Part shown: positions 26,953-35,486 of the stretch, piece by piece
Numbering within the stretch: the first letter of the stretch is position 1
Layout of the letters: each line of letters starts with the position of its first letter
Assembly: GCF_031177825.1 (NCBI RefSeq)
Contig: NZ_JAPSKE010000028.1
Coordinates: forward strand, 1 to 64,000
Length of the DNA: 64,000 nt
Source: Paenibacillus sp.
Lineage (GTDB): Bacteria > Bacillota > Bacilli > Paenibacillales > YIM-B00363
Reading direction: 5' to 3'
Position numbers and translations under genes: made by a program
The notes under the pieces: generated by a model
Told to the model about the DNA's origin: nothing
Seen by the model: only the letters and a program-made list of their open reading frames with translations
The model's database searches: none

Positions 26953-28458
26953 TCACTTCTGTTCGGCTTCCAAGGCTTTCTTCAGGAGCTCCTCGGCTTC
27001 TTCCAGGATCGGCTTCGGCTCTTGCATCCCCAATGCGAATTTTACGATATTTTCATCCAGCAGCTTGTTCGCTTGCGCGAGATTCGGATCCGAAATGCTG
27101 ACGGAACGGCTTGCTTTGTAGGTGTGAGCGTTATTGTCGCCGATGTATTTCAGGATGGATTGCGCCGATGTCGACAAATTCGCCGTCTTGGCCGGGTCTT
27201 CGATCAAGTCTTTGCGCATCGGCAGCGCGCCGGATTTCTCCGCAGCGAATTGCTGATTCTCAAGCGTCAGCGTCCATACGATGAATTCCTTCGCCCACTT
27301 CTTGTTCAATTCCGGCTTCGCCGCCCAAATATAATTGAAGTTCGACGTGCCGCTGCGGATCCAAAGCGTCTGGTCCGCGTTTTCCCGGAACGGTACGGCC
27401 ATGTAGCCCCATTGGAAATCCGCCGGCGTCGCTTCCTTCATTTCGTTCTCGACGTGGCTTCCCGTCGAAACCATGGCCGCTTGGCCCTGAATGACCTGCA
27501 TCTGCGACTGCGTATGCGTCAGTGCCGGCAAGCCTTCCGCAAAATAGCCCTTCTTGCCTAGCTCGTAAATCCGGGTCCATACCTCGACCTGCTCCGGGCT
27601 CGTAAACTCCGGCAGCCCGTAGGTTTTGTATCTTTCGATAAACTCGTCCACCGTACCGTTCATATCCGCCAATTCGAACATCTTCGCGGGACCGAACGCC
27701 CAGCTGTGATAGCTCGGATGGACGCCCGGGAACGTGATCGGGATGATCCCGTCCGCCTTAATGTCCGCCAGCAGCGCTTCGAATTCGGCCCACGTCTTCG
27801 GATTTTGATTCCAGCCGTTCTTCTCGAACAGCGCCTTGTTGAAGAACAACCCGCCGAAGCTGCTCGCCGTCGTGAATTCATACATCTTTCCGTCGATCAA
27901 TGGAGTGGACTCATACATCCCCGCCAGCATCCGGTCTTTGACCTTCTCGCCCGGTACGTCCGGAAGCGGGTAATCCCAGATGTCGCCCATTTCTTCCAGC
28001 TTCCCCGCCTCGGCAAGGGATACGACGCCGCCCGGAGGCGCCGTGTTGAACATGTCGAACATATCTTCGTCGTTGCCGGCGGAAATCTTCGTAGAGAGCA
28101 AGTTTTTCAAATCCGGCGAGGCCGTAATGTCGAACGATACGTTGGGGTATTTTTCCGTGAACGATTCGACGGCGTAGTCGAACCAATCGCGCCCGTAGCC
28201 CCCTACGAAGAAACCGACCTTTAACGTTACTTTTTCATCCTTAGGCAATCCGTTCTCGTAAACCTCCGGTTGAGGCGCGGTTTCCCCCGCGGCCGGCGTC
28301 GGCGTGTCGGACGTACTAGACTTCGGTTGCTCCCCTGCGGCGCTTTCGCCGCTATCGCCTCCGCCGTTGCCGCCGGCGCATGCGGTGAGCACTCCCATTG
28401 CCGCGACGATACCGATTGCCACCATTTTACGTAACCCGATGTTTCTTGCATGGACCAA
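26953..28458 (-). CDS. Family 1 extracellular solute-binding lipoprotein
   Basis: This 501-residue binding protein has a lipoprotein signal: a basic start, MVAIGIVAAMGVLTAC with the lipidated Cys, and a Gly/Ser-rich tether. The mature part shows the CUT1 pattern (VTLKVGFFVGGYG, then SFTEKYPNVSFDI). It starts at TTG 28458, nine bases after GGAGG. It is the first gene of a long operon. A ROK-type operator lies directly upstream and a cre site further up. The ligand is unknown but probably an oligosaccharide or sugar ester. Confidence 0.92.
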   Translation of the reverse strand: MVHARNIGLRKMVAIGIVAAMGVLTACAGGNGGGDSGESAAGEQPKSSTSDTPTPAAGETAPQPEVYENGLPKDEKVTLKVGFFVGGYGRDWFDYAVESFTEKYPNVSFDITASPDLKNLLSTKISAGNDEDMFDMFNTAPPGGVVSLAEAGKLEEMGDIWDYPLPDVPGEKVKDRMLAGMYESTPLIDGKMYEFTTASSFGGLFFNKALFEKNGWNQNPKTWAEFEALLADIKADGIIPITFPGVHPSYHSWAFGPAKMFELADMNGTVDEFIERYKTYGLPEFTSPEQVEVWTRIYELGKKGYFAEGLPALTHTQSQMQVIQGQAAMVSTGSHVENEMKEATPADFQWGYMAVPFRENADQTLWIRSGTSNFNYIWAAKPELNKKWAKEFIVWTLTLENQQFAAEKSGALPMRKDLIEDPAKTANLSTSAQSILKYIGDNNAHTYKASRSVSISDPNLAQANKLLDENIVKFALGMQEPKPILEEAEELLKKALEAEQK

Positions 28459-28472
28459 GATGATCGACCTCC

Positions 28473-28499
28473 AATTAATAAATTCAATTGATTTTTAAT
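28473..28499 (-). promoter_or_regulatory. ROK-regulator operator, copy 1 (importer operon)
   Basis: Read on the minus strand the site is ATTAAAAATCAATTGAATTT followed by ATTAATT. It shares the core ATCAATTG..TTTATTAA with three other sites of this locus. It stands between the promoter region and the ribosome binding site of the binding-protein gene. Confidence 0.65.
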
Positions 28500-28595
28500 A
28501 CAAGACCAGTGTATTGCACTTATGTTTTGGGTTTGTCATGCCTGCATGAAGATTTTGTAAAGCTCCCGTTTTCGCTGTGGTTTCACCCCTTTGAT

Positions 28596-28610
28596 TGTAT
28601 CCGCTTACAT
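28596..28610 (-). promoter_or_regulatory. CcpA (cre) site overlapping a -10 box
   Basis: ATGTAAGCGGATACA on the minus strand fits the cre consensus WTGNAANCGNWNNCW at every fixed position. TACAAT (part of GATACAAT) overlaps its end and may be a -10 element. This suggests catabolite repression of the importer operon. Confidence 0.7.
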
Positions 28611-28630
28611 TAATATGAATTTTATTGCAT

Positions 28631-29209
28631 TCAGCGCAGCTTCTTGATCCAGGGAAGGGAAAGACGATACGCTCGAATTTCTTGGAAGGTCGGCTTCCAT
28701 TGCATAAATAGGATGCTGCGCGGGCGGCGCGCGGCGTAAAACCTGGCATTCACATTCAGCTTTCCCGCAATGTATTTCATTCTTCGAATGTGGAACGAAT
28801 TGGACACGATCAAGCATGAATTGAGATTCGATCGTTGAAGAAGGGTACGGCAGTACGCGATATTCTGCACCGTATTTCGAGATAACGCTTCCATAATGAT
28901 TTTGTCTTTCGGTACGCCTTGTCTCACCAGGTATTCCTGCATCATTTCCGCCTCGGATCTCTCGCTTCCAACGGCGCCGCCGGATAAAATCAGGAAACGA
29001 TACCGGTGCTGTTCGAACAGTCGAACCGCCGTGTCTAAGCGTTCCTGGAGCAGCGCGCCGATCTCCCCGTTGTCCGTACGCTGACCCAACACGATCAAGG
29101 CGTCGCAGGAGCCTTCTTCCAGCTTTGTAGAGTGCATCCAACCGAAGTACAGGAAGGGAACGAGCAATAAGCCTAGCGGTACAATCAGAGCCCAGTCGAC
29201 GATCCACAT
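28631..29209 (-). CDS. YdcF-like (DUF218) membrane-anchored protein
   Basis: This protein of about 192 residues has one N-terminal membrane helix (WALIVPLGLLLVPFLYFG) and then the DUF218 core. Its motifs are DALIVLGQ, FLILSGGAV, SRNTVQNI and SNSFHIRRM. The family is Rossmann-like and linked to envelope metabolism (SanA, ElyC, YdcF); its chemistry is uncertain. I prefer the second ATG (29209), which has GGAGAGG at the right distance; 29221 is the alternative. Its own promoter carries a ROK operator, so it is co-regulated with the importer. Confidence 0.85.
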   Translation of the reverse strand: MWIVDWALIVPLGLLLVPFLYFGWMHSTKLEEGSCDALIVLGQRTDNGEIGALLQERLDTAVRLFEQHRYRFLILSGGAVGSERSEAEMMQEYLVRQGVPKDKIIMEALSRNTVQNIAYCRTLLQRSNLNSCLIVSNSFHIRRMKYIAGKLNVNARFYAARRPRSILFMQWKPTFQEIRAYRLSLPWIKKLR

Positions 29210-29240
29210 TGCCTCTCCCATTCCTCTTCTTCATCCGATG

Positions 29241-29269
29241 TTAATAAATCAATTGACTTTATTTATTTA
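29241..29269 (-). promoter_or_regulatory. ROK-regulator operator, copy 2 (ydcF-like gene)
   Basis: On the minus strand, AAAGTCAATTGATTTATTAA repeats the core seen at the other three promoters. It overlaps the -10 region of the promoter at 29266-29294, a position that fits repression. Confidence 0.65.
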
Positions 29270-29294
29270 TGCCACAATTTGGTTCGCTCGTCAA
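29266..29294 (-). promoter_or_regulatory. SigA-type promoter of the ydcF-like gene
   Basis: TTGACG (29289-29294) and CATAAA (29266-29271) are separated by 17 bases on the minus strand. The transcription start would fall inside the ROK operator. Confidence 0.6.
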
Positions 29295-29312
29295 GACATT
29301 CTTTATCCAGAT

Positions 29313-29348
29313 ACGTCCCCCTCCCACCGACCGGTCGGAGGGGGACGT
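29313..29348 (-). terminator. Terminator-like hairpin after the phosphoesterase gene
   Basis: ACGTCCCCCTCC and GGAGGGGGACGT form a long stem with a further self-complementary loop. No T run follows on the minus strand, so efficiency is uncertain. Confidence 0.5.
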
Positions 29349-29351
29349 CTT

Positions 29352-32300
29352 CTACGGGTTTGTCGAATTCGAATTCATCGCGAGAAGCAACGCCTCGGCT
29401 TTCTCCTGAAGCAATTGTCTAGCGTGCTCCGAAGCGGATGGAGGTATCGCTTCGTTGTTCAGATGCTTCAAGAAGTCCTCGACGGCCTTCTTCGCCTGCT
29501 CCATTCGTCCGTCCTGCTCGTGATGGGCCGCCTGTCGAAGCGCGTTGGACATCCGGTTCGTCAGCGGACGTTCGACCTCGCCCGAGGCGCTCAAGTTTTC
29601 GAGAACCCGCTCCAACGTCGCAACGTCGATCCAAGTGCGAATCGTCAGCTCGGAACTCGGCTTCGATACCGTCCCCGTAAGCTCGTGCTTCGCGACGACC
29701 TGGATTCGATACTCCGTATCCGGCGTAAGCCCCCCTATAGCATATACGGCATCCGTGACCGACCCGACCTCCCCGCCGTTCACGTACACCGCGTACGTCA
29801 CCGTCGATCCGTCGCCCGGGTCGACGGCATTCCAGCCGATCGTCGCTCCGGCGGAACGGATGTCGATCGCTTGAACCCCCGTAGGCTCCGGAAGTACGAA
29901 CCGCGTGCGGAAGCTCGAAAGCTCGGAAGCGGTCCGTCCGCCGAACGCATCCTCCGCTACGGCATACCAAGAATAGGTCGTGTCCCCTGACAACCCGTTC
30001 CAGTTTACGCTTACGTTGGACCCGCTGTCTGCCGAGATCGCGGCTCCGATCGCCTCGTCCGCGAAGACTCGCACCTCCACCTTATCCGTTGCTACTCGCT
30101 TTAGTCGAGGCGTCAGCTCCATCGGAAGCGTCCATTCGTCTTTCCCTGGGTCATAGTAATTGTAATCGTCCAAGTACGGCGAGTACGTGTTGACGAATAC
30201 TTGGTCGGTCTCGGTATCGAAGTGGAACAGCTTCAAATAACCGGACCCGCCGTTCGGAATGCCTTGGTAGTCGTTAAGCATTTGGTAGACGTTGCGATCC
30301 GCCGTTCCGTCGTTATCGTCGTCGATCGCGTCCGTCTTCAATGCGCTGCCGGTGTAGTGACCGCTAATGACCATGGCGACGTTCGGGTTCGGCACGACGA
30401 CTTTCTCGAACACTTCCTCCCCCGTCTCGGAGCGGACGGCGTTCGCCCGAATGTAATCATGCAGCACCAATACGGCTTTGCGGTCCGGATGCTGCGACAG
30501 CACCTGGTTCATCCATGCGAGATCCTCGTCGTTTACTCCCCAACCCATATAGACGAAAATAAAATCATTGCCGTTCGCGGAGATCAAGTCGTAGTGCCCC
30601 CGGTTGTTCATATACGACTCGCCGTAGAATGGCTGATTCTCGAAGCGCGCAGCCCCGAAAAACTCGCCGAATGCGCTGTAGTCGGGCTCGCTGTTCGCGC
30701 CGCCGTCGAAGACGTCGTGATTGCCGGCAACGACCCCATAAGGGATGCCCGCCTCCTCCAGCACGCTCATGAACCGATCCGCCCTTGCCCACTGATCCCG
30801 GTTGCCTGCGGAATTGACGATATCGCCGACATGCGAGACGTAACGAATATTCATCGCTTCCTGATGATCGCGAATCCACTCCACCTGAGATTGGAAATAT
30901 TCCGGTTGAATTTCCGCATAAATTTGCGTATCCGGCAAGGAAACGAACGTAAAATCGTATTCGCCGCGATCCGGGATCAAGTCTTGCACGAGCGCATGGA
31001 CGCGGCCGTCGATCACGTAGGATTCGGGGCTCACGGCGGCGGCCAATGTGAAGTCTTCTTCCGATGTCGCGACCGTCGACGCAAGCGGCTCCCATTCGCC
31101 TAATGCGACGTTCCAAGCGTACAGCGTGACCTTGCGCCCTTCGAGCGAATGCCCTTCCCAATACAGCTCGATTCGATCGCCGGCTCCAAGCTCGCCGCCT
31201 ACCTCGACTTCGAAGCGATGGTACGGGAACCGTTCATAAGAATCCGCGACTGCGTACACATCGTCGGATGCGTCAAGCTTGGCTTTCTCTTCTTCAGGGA
31301 ACGCCTGATCCCCCGCCGACTCGATATGGAGCGGCGGCTCCCGATCCACGGCATTCGAATAGATGTGCATCCTCCGATCCAGCGCGGTAATCCGTTCACC
31401 TCTATAGAAAGTTACCTGAAGCGGATCATCCGACGGGTCGTCCACGCTCACCTGAAGCTCCACATCGGTTTCAAGCCCGACCGATCCGTCGACCGGACTC
31501 AGGATCTCCGGTGCGGACGGCAATTCCTCCGGCGTGTGGAACCGGATCATTCGCTCGGTCGTTAGCCCCGTTCCATCCGTGGCCTTCAGATGCAATTCGT
31601 GAACGCCCGGGGTCAGCTCCGCCGACGACGTGGCGAACGGCAACGAAATGGGCCGACCGTCCAGCGTCGCATCGAACGATGCGACCGGAGCGACAATGTC
31701 GCTGGCGGACGCTTCGATCGTGAATGCCCCCTTGTACGATTGTCCCTCCATCATATTCGCGACGATTTCCGGTCCGCGATTGTCCGTAAATACGTTCGCA
31801 GCCGCATAGGCCGCCCCCGCAACCGAAAGCTGTACCTGATGCGAGCCGTCCGCCGACGCCGCCGTGTCCCACAGGTACGACAGCGCCTTCCACCGAGCGT
31901 CCGGAATGTGGAAGTCGAAATACGTGATCGGCAGAAATCTGCCGTTATCCCCCATATCGAACCTTAGCGCCGGATCCGCATACTTCGGATCGCGCAGCTC
32001 GGTACCGTCCGCCAAGACGAGACGCACGTTGCGGATATCGAAGTCGTCCAAACCGCCCTCCGGCGCCTCCTCGTAATAAGGCCGATTGACCGAGCCCGCC
32101 CGAATCGCGAACCGATGACGTTCCCCGTAATGGAACAACTCCGGACGGACGGGCACCACGACCGTGGCGTAGCCCGTCGTATGGAACGGAATCAAGTGCA
32201 GCACCTCGCGGCCGAAGGTCACTACGCTTTGTCCCGCGTTAATGTCGTTCGCCTCGAAGACGAAATAAGCAGGAGCCGACAATGCCTGTTCCGCCAACGG

Positions 32301-33833
32301 CTTCTGTACCCACTTGTCCTCGGGTATGTCGAACTGCGCGGATACGATCGGTAAAAACCGGCCGTTGTCTCCCATGTCGAGCAGCAACGCCGGATCCGCA
32401 TACTGCGGGTCTCTCAGCTCCGTTCCGTCCGCTAACTCCAATCGAATGTTCCGGATCAGGAAATCGTCCAATCCGGCCTCGGGAGCCTCGTCGTAATAAG
32501 GTCTCTTCGTCGAGCCGGCCCGGATCTCGACCGTATTCGCCCGTCCGTACTCGAAATTGCCGGGGCTGATCGGCACGCGGACGGTGGCGTAGTTCATCGT
32601 ATTGTACGGAATGATGTCGATGACTTCCCCGTTCATCGTGACGGCGTTTTGCCCCGCACTGACGTCGTGAGCCTCGAAGACAAGCGTAGGCGGCGCTTCC
32701 AACGCGCGCTTCGTTCCAAGTTCGGCTCCGTCGATCGTCAAGGCAAGCAGTTCCGGATCCGCGCCCGCCCCGGTGCCGATGATCCGCTTGACGCCCGTCA
32801 GCACCTCGCCGTCGGACACGTTCAAGCGTGCGCCGGAGGCGTCCTCGCCGGTCAACGAGGCGACCGCGACTTCGGTCGCCGTCCGGTTCGTGCCGTCCGA
32901 AGCCTCGAAATAATACTCCAACGTCGGGCTGCCGTACCATGCTTCGAAATCGAGCGATTGCCGAAACACGCCGTTCGTCCCGTTCAGCATGCTGACGGTT
33001 TGGAACTCCTCGTCCCGGATCGACTTGTAATGAAGCATGACGTGCGCGAGCAATGAATCGTCCGACGCGCTTGCGACGAATTCGATCGGTTTCGTAACGT
33101 CCGGCCGGTCGATGCTCGTTAAGCTTTGAACGACCGGCGGCGTCGGGTCCGGCAGCGGAGAAACCGGCTCGCTCGGAACTTGCCCGGGTTCGACGCTTCC
33201 CGGGGTGCCGCGGTCGGCCGTGGAGCCGATCATTCGCATCTCCAGACTGCCGGGTTCGGGAACGGTATACTTGATCCCCATATCCGCTTTCGTATCGATG
33301 ACGCCCTTATTGTACGCCGCGGTTACGACATCGCGTCCCGTTCGCGTCGACACGGTGATGATCCGTTCGCGCAGATCGTTCAAGCCGCCCGGCATCCGGA
33401 CGATCGTTTCGTTTTCCACAAGGGCAGTCCCGTAATTCGCGTTAAAATCCGCCACCGTTAAGCTTTCCGACGACGCGTTCATTCCCCAAAACACCATCGT
33501 CCGCTGCGGAGGAATGACGACGTTGACGTACGGGATCAACGGCACATCGGTTCCCGGAGGGTTGCCCGGGTAACGGTATCCGATGAGATAGTCCCCGAAG
33601 TCGATCGGCTGGTCCGAGTTGTTGTACACCTCCACGTACTCGAAGCCGTCGTCGTCCCCGACATTCGCAGAGTCAGGTACGATCTCCGTAATCAGCATGC
33701 GCGGAGGGCTAATCGGCGGATTGACTTCCTGCGCCTCCGCGACCGTCCGACTTCCCATGGGCAGAACGCATGACAAGAGCATCCCTACCGCCAAGACGAC
33801 AACCACGCTGCGTTTCCAAGTCTTTTTCCTCAT
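29352..33833 (-). CDS. Secreted lamin-tail / metallophosphoesterase protein
   Basis: This 1493-residue protein begins with a signal peptide (SVVVVLAVGMLLSCVLPMG). A lamin-tail domain follows (about 45-190, MLITEIVPDSANVGDDDGFE then VEVYNNSD), then a beta region. Two near-identical modules of about 125 residues lie at 378-508 and 520-646. The calcineurin-like phosphoesterase domain (about 960-1230) has FVSLPDTQ, SHVGDIVN and GNHDVFDGG as metal-binding blocks, plus a late HDYIR and SGHYTGS. A final FN3 module and a helical tail close the protein. The layout recalls B. subtilis YvnB. It likely cleaves phosphoesters outside the cell and is co-regulated with the importer through a ROK operator. 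Confidence 0.9.
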   Translation of the reverse strand: MRKKTWKRSVVVVLAVGMLLSCVLPMGSRTVAEAQEVNPPISPPRMLITEIVPDSANVGDDDGFEYVEVYNNSDQPIDFGDYLIGYRYPGNPPGTDVPLIPYVNVVIPPQRTMVFWGMNASSESLTVADFNANYGTALVENETIVRMPGGLNDLRERIITVSTRTGRDVVTAAYNKGVIDTKADMGIKYTVPEPGSLEMRMIGSTADRGTPGSVEPGQVPSEPVSPLPDPTPPVVQSLTSIDRPDVTKPIEFVASASDDSLLAHVMLHYKSIRDEEFQTVSMLNGTNGVFRQSLDFEAWYGSPTLEYYFEASDGTNRTATEVAVASLTGEDASGARLNVSDGEVLTGVKRIIGTGAGADPELLALTIDGAELGTKRALEAPPTLVFEAHDVSAGQNAVTMNGEVIDIIPYNTMNYATVRVPISPGNFEYGRANTVEIRAGSTKRPYYDEAPEAGLDDFLIRNIRLELADGTELRDPQYADPALLLDMGDNGRFLPIVSAQFDIPEDKWVQKPLAEQALSAPAYFVFEANDINAGQSVVTFGREVLHLIPFHTTGYATVVVPVRPELFHYGERHRFAIRAGSVNRPYYEEAPEGGLDDFDIRNVRLVLADGTELRDPKYADPALRFDMGDNGRFLPITYFDFHIPDARWKALSYLWDTAASADGSHQVQLSVAGAAYAAANVFTDNRGPEIVANMMEGQSYKGAFTIEASASDIVAPVASFDATLDGRPISLPFATSSAELTPGVHELHLKATDGTGLTTERMIRFHTPEELPSAPEILSPVDGSVGLETDVELQVSVDDPSDDPLQVTFYRGERITALDRRMHIYSNAVDREPPLHIESAGDQAFPEEEKAKLDASDDVYAVADSYERFPYHRFEVEVGGELGAGDRIELYWEGHSLEGRKVTLYAWNVALGEWEPLASTVATSEEDFTLAAAVSPESYVIDGRVHALVQDLIPDRGEYDFTFVSLPDTQIYAEIQPEYFQSQVEWIRDHQEAMNIRYVSHVGDIVNSAGNRDQWARADRFMSVLEEAGIPYGVVAGNHDVFDGGANSEPDYSAFGEFFGAARFENQPFYGESYMNNRGHYDLISANGNDFIFVYMGWGVNDEDLAWMNQVLSQHPDRKAVLVLHDYIRANAVRSETGEEVFEKVVVPNPNVAMVISGHYTGSALKTDAIDDDNDGTADRNVYQMLNDYQGIPNGGSGYLKLFHFDTETDQVFVNTYSPYLDDYNYYDPGKDEWTLPMELTPRLKRVATDKVEVRVFADEAIGAAISADSGSNVSVNWNGLSGDTTYSWYAVAEDAFGGRTASELSSFRTRFVLPEPTGVQAIDIRSAGATIGWNAVDPGDGSTVTYAVYVNGGEVGSVTDAVYAIGGLTPDTEYRIQVVAKHELTGTVSKPSSELTIRTWIDVATLERVLENLSASGEVERPLTNRMSNALRQAAHHEQDGRMEQAKKAVEDFLKHLNNEAIPPSASEHARQLLQEKAEALLLAMNSNSTNP
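31895..32699 (-). repeat. Tandem duplication inside the phosphoesterase gene
   Basis: Two segments of about 380 bases (32310-32699 and 31895-32275) encode modules that agree at most positions. Both run from VFEA.D..AGQ.. through IRAGS..RPYY.EAPE to LADGTELRDP.YADPAL and DMGDNGRFLPI. The DNA is similar but not identical, so the duplication is not very recent. Confidence 0.85.
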
Positions 33834-33928
33834 TTCACTGCTCCTTCGCCATCAGTTTTCGACTTTCTTTCGACCTTGTTTCCGAGAAACTGCATGGTGT
33901 TGCGAAAATTCAGATATCACCTCTTTTC

Positions 33929-33951
33929 TTTAATCAATTGGAATTATTAAT
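33929..33951 (-). promoter_or_regulatory. ROK-regulator operator, copy 3 (phosphoesterase gene)
   Basis: TTTAATCAATTGGAATTATT followed by AAT on the plus strand repeats the AATCAATTG..TTATTAA core. It covers the probable -10 (AATAAT at 33943-33948) of the phosphoesterase promoter, whose -35 would be TTGCGT at 33965-33970. Confidence 0.65.
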
Positions 33952-33996
33952 AACGGAGACAAAGACGCAATCGTGACGCTCGCTCGGTACGAGGTT

Positions 33997-34010
33997 CGGT
34001 TGCGCTTTCA
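33997..34010 (-). promoter_or_regulatory. cre-like site upstream of the phosphoesterase promoter
   Basis: TGAAAGCGCAACCG on the minus strand matches the cre consensus at all fixed positions but the last. It suggests CcpA input also at this promoter. Confidence 0.4.
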
Positions 34011-34083
34011 AAAAACAAATTCGATTTCTGGCCACATTTTCCTTTCGAGCAAAAATATAATTTTATTGCAAAGAACCTCCCTC

Positions 34084-34112
34084 TTCCCATCCACCTCGTT
34101 TTTCTTTATAAT
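34084..34112 (+). promoter_or_regulatory. Promoter of the ROK regulator gene
   Basis: TTCCCA (34084-34089) and a perfect TATAAT (34107-34112) are 17 bases apart. The ROK operator copy 4 starts directly after the -10. Confidence 0.55.
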
Positions 34113-34114
34113 TA

Positions 34115-34137
34115 TTTAATCAATTATATTAATTATT
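34115..34137 (+). promoter_or_regulatory. ROK-regulator operator, copy 4 (autoregulation)
   Basis: TTTAATCAATTATATTAATT followed by ATT shares AATCAATT and a TTAATTA tail with the other sites. Its place after the -10 box fits autorepression. Confidence 0.6.
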
Positions 34138-34178
34138 ACGATCTGCAAATAATCGCACGTCAAAGCGGGGTCTTCGGA

Positions 34179-35351
34179 TTGCATTCGCAAAAAAACACGA
34201 GCCATAAGCTATTAAAATCCATTAACCAACAGAAGGTTTTACAATTGATCTACACGTCCGGTTCCATCTCGCGCGTGGAGCTTGCGCAGCGGACGGGCTT
34301 AAGCCAACAGACCGTTACGAATATAGTCAACAGGCTGCTGGAAGAAGGCGTCGTATACGAGGGCGAACATCTGCCCTTAGAGGCGGGAAGCGGGCGCAAA
34401 CGAATTCAACTGTCCGTCAACAGCTCCAACTTCTATGTCATCGGCATCGAACTGGCGGGAAAATATATTCGAGGTTCGATGTGTAATTTTCGCCCGGAGG
34501 TTCTCTATAGCGCTGAGCGACGCACCGAGAAGTACCGCAATTCGGAGCACTTGCTCCAACTGCTTATCGAAGTCATCGAGGAGCTGCTGCGGCAAGCGCC
34601 GGACGTTACCCATACGAGAGGGATCGGAATCAGCGTGCAAGGGTTGGCGGACTCGCGAGAAGGCGTGTTGCTGCGTACGCCGGGGATCGGGTTCGAGCGT
34701 ATCCCCGTCAAGGTAGCGTTGGAGAAGAAGTTCGACATGCCGGTTTATTTGGAAAACGATGCGAATTTGCTCGCGCTCAACGAGAATATGAACGGCTCTC
34801 TCTCCGATTCCGCGGAAAATATCACATTGAAATTCGATTATGGCATCGGCGGCGCGATCGTGTCGGAGAAGCGCCTCATTTCCGGTTCGACCTTCGTGGC
34901 CGGCGAGTTCGGACATGTGAAAGCCTTCGTCGGGAAGGACGCTCATCTTTGTCTTTGCGGAGGCGTCGGCTGCCTTACGACGCTGCTCTCGATTAGCGGA
35001 CTCGGGGTAACGACGGGCTACACGCTGGACAGCTTCGCCCGCGCCTATCATAACGGGGACGAGGAAGTCGTGCGGATGTACGGCGCCATGGTGGATGCCC
35101 TCGCGATGACGCTTAGCAATGCGGTCACGTTCCTCAACCCGGATCGAGTGCTTCTGACCGGCCGCGTATTAACCGCCGTTCGCCAGGACATCCTCTCGAT
35201 TCTTACGGAGAAGGTGCAGAGCAACATTCCGCTGACGAGCCGCGGCGTAAAGCTGATCCACTTGGAACGGATGCCCGACGAGACGCTACTGGCGGCCAGA
35301 CTGGTGCTTAAGCATGTGTTCGAAGTCCCGTTGGAAGCCCTTGGTATTTAA
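34179..35351 (+). CDS. ROK-family transcriptional repressor
   Basis: This 390-residue protein has an N-terminal winged helix (about 12-70, SRVELAQRTGLSQQTVTNIVNRLLEEG) and a ROK sugar-kinase fold. The fold shows the ENDANLLALNE block and the zinc site (CLCGGVGCL) of NagC/XylR-type repressors. It starts at TTG 34179. It is divergent from the phosphoesterase gene. The four shared operators at 28473, 29241, 33929 and 34115 make it the likely local repressor, released by a sugar or sugar phosphate from the importer pathway. Confidence 0.93.
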   Translation: MHSQKNTSHKLLKSINQQKVLQLIYTSGSISRVELAQRTGLSQQTVTNIVNRLLEEGVVYEGEHLPLEAGSGRKRIQLSVNSSNFYVIGIELAGKYIRGSMCNFRPEVLYSAERRTEKYRNSEHLLQLLIEVIEELLRQAPDVTHTRGIGISVQGLADSREGVLLRTPGIGFERIPVKVALEKKFDMPVYLENDANLLALNENMNGSLSDSAENITLKFDYGIGGAIVSEKRLISGSTFVAGEFGHVKAFVGKDAHLCLCGGVGCLTTLLSISGLGVTTGYTLDSFARAYHNGDEEVVRMYGAMVDALAMTLSNAVTFLNPDRVLLTGRVLTAVRQDILSILTEKVQSNIPLTSRGVKLIHLERMPDETLLAARLVLKHVFEVPLEALGI

Positions 35352-35360
35352 TTGACGTCG

Positions 35361-35389
35361 ACTGCCGCCGGCATGATGCTGGCGGCAGT
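35361..35389 (+). terminator. Terminator of the ROK gene
   Basis: CTGCCGCC and GGCGGCAG form a stem 11 bases after the stop. The T run is weak (ATTGCATTCT). Confidence 0.6.
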
Positions 35390-35486
35390 ATTGCATTCTA
35401 GAGGACTGTAGAGAGGTGACAAGCGTTCTATCTTCCTTCTGTCCGCTCATAAACTGGTGATAACGGAAATGGACAGGGGTCTTGCT

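Larger units (their letters stand above)
33834..34178. other. Divergent regulatory region between the phosphoesterase and ROK genes
   Basis: These 345 bases hold no gene. They contain two ROK operators (33929-33951 and 34115-34137), two opposed promoters and a cre-like site. AT content is much higher than in the coding regions. Confidence 0.75.
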
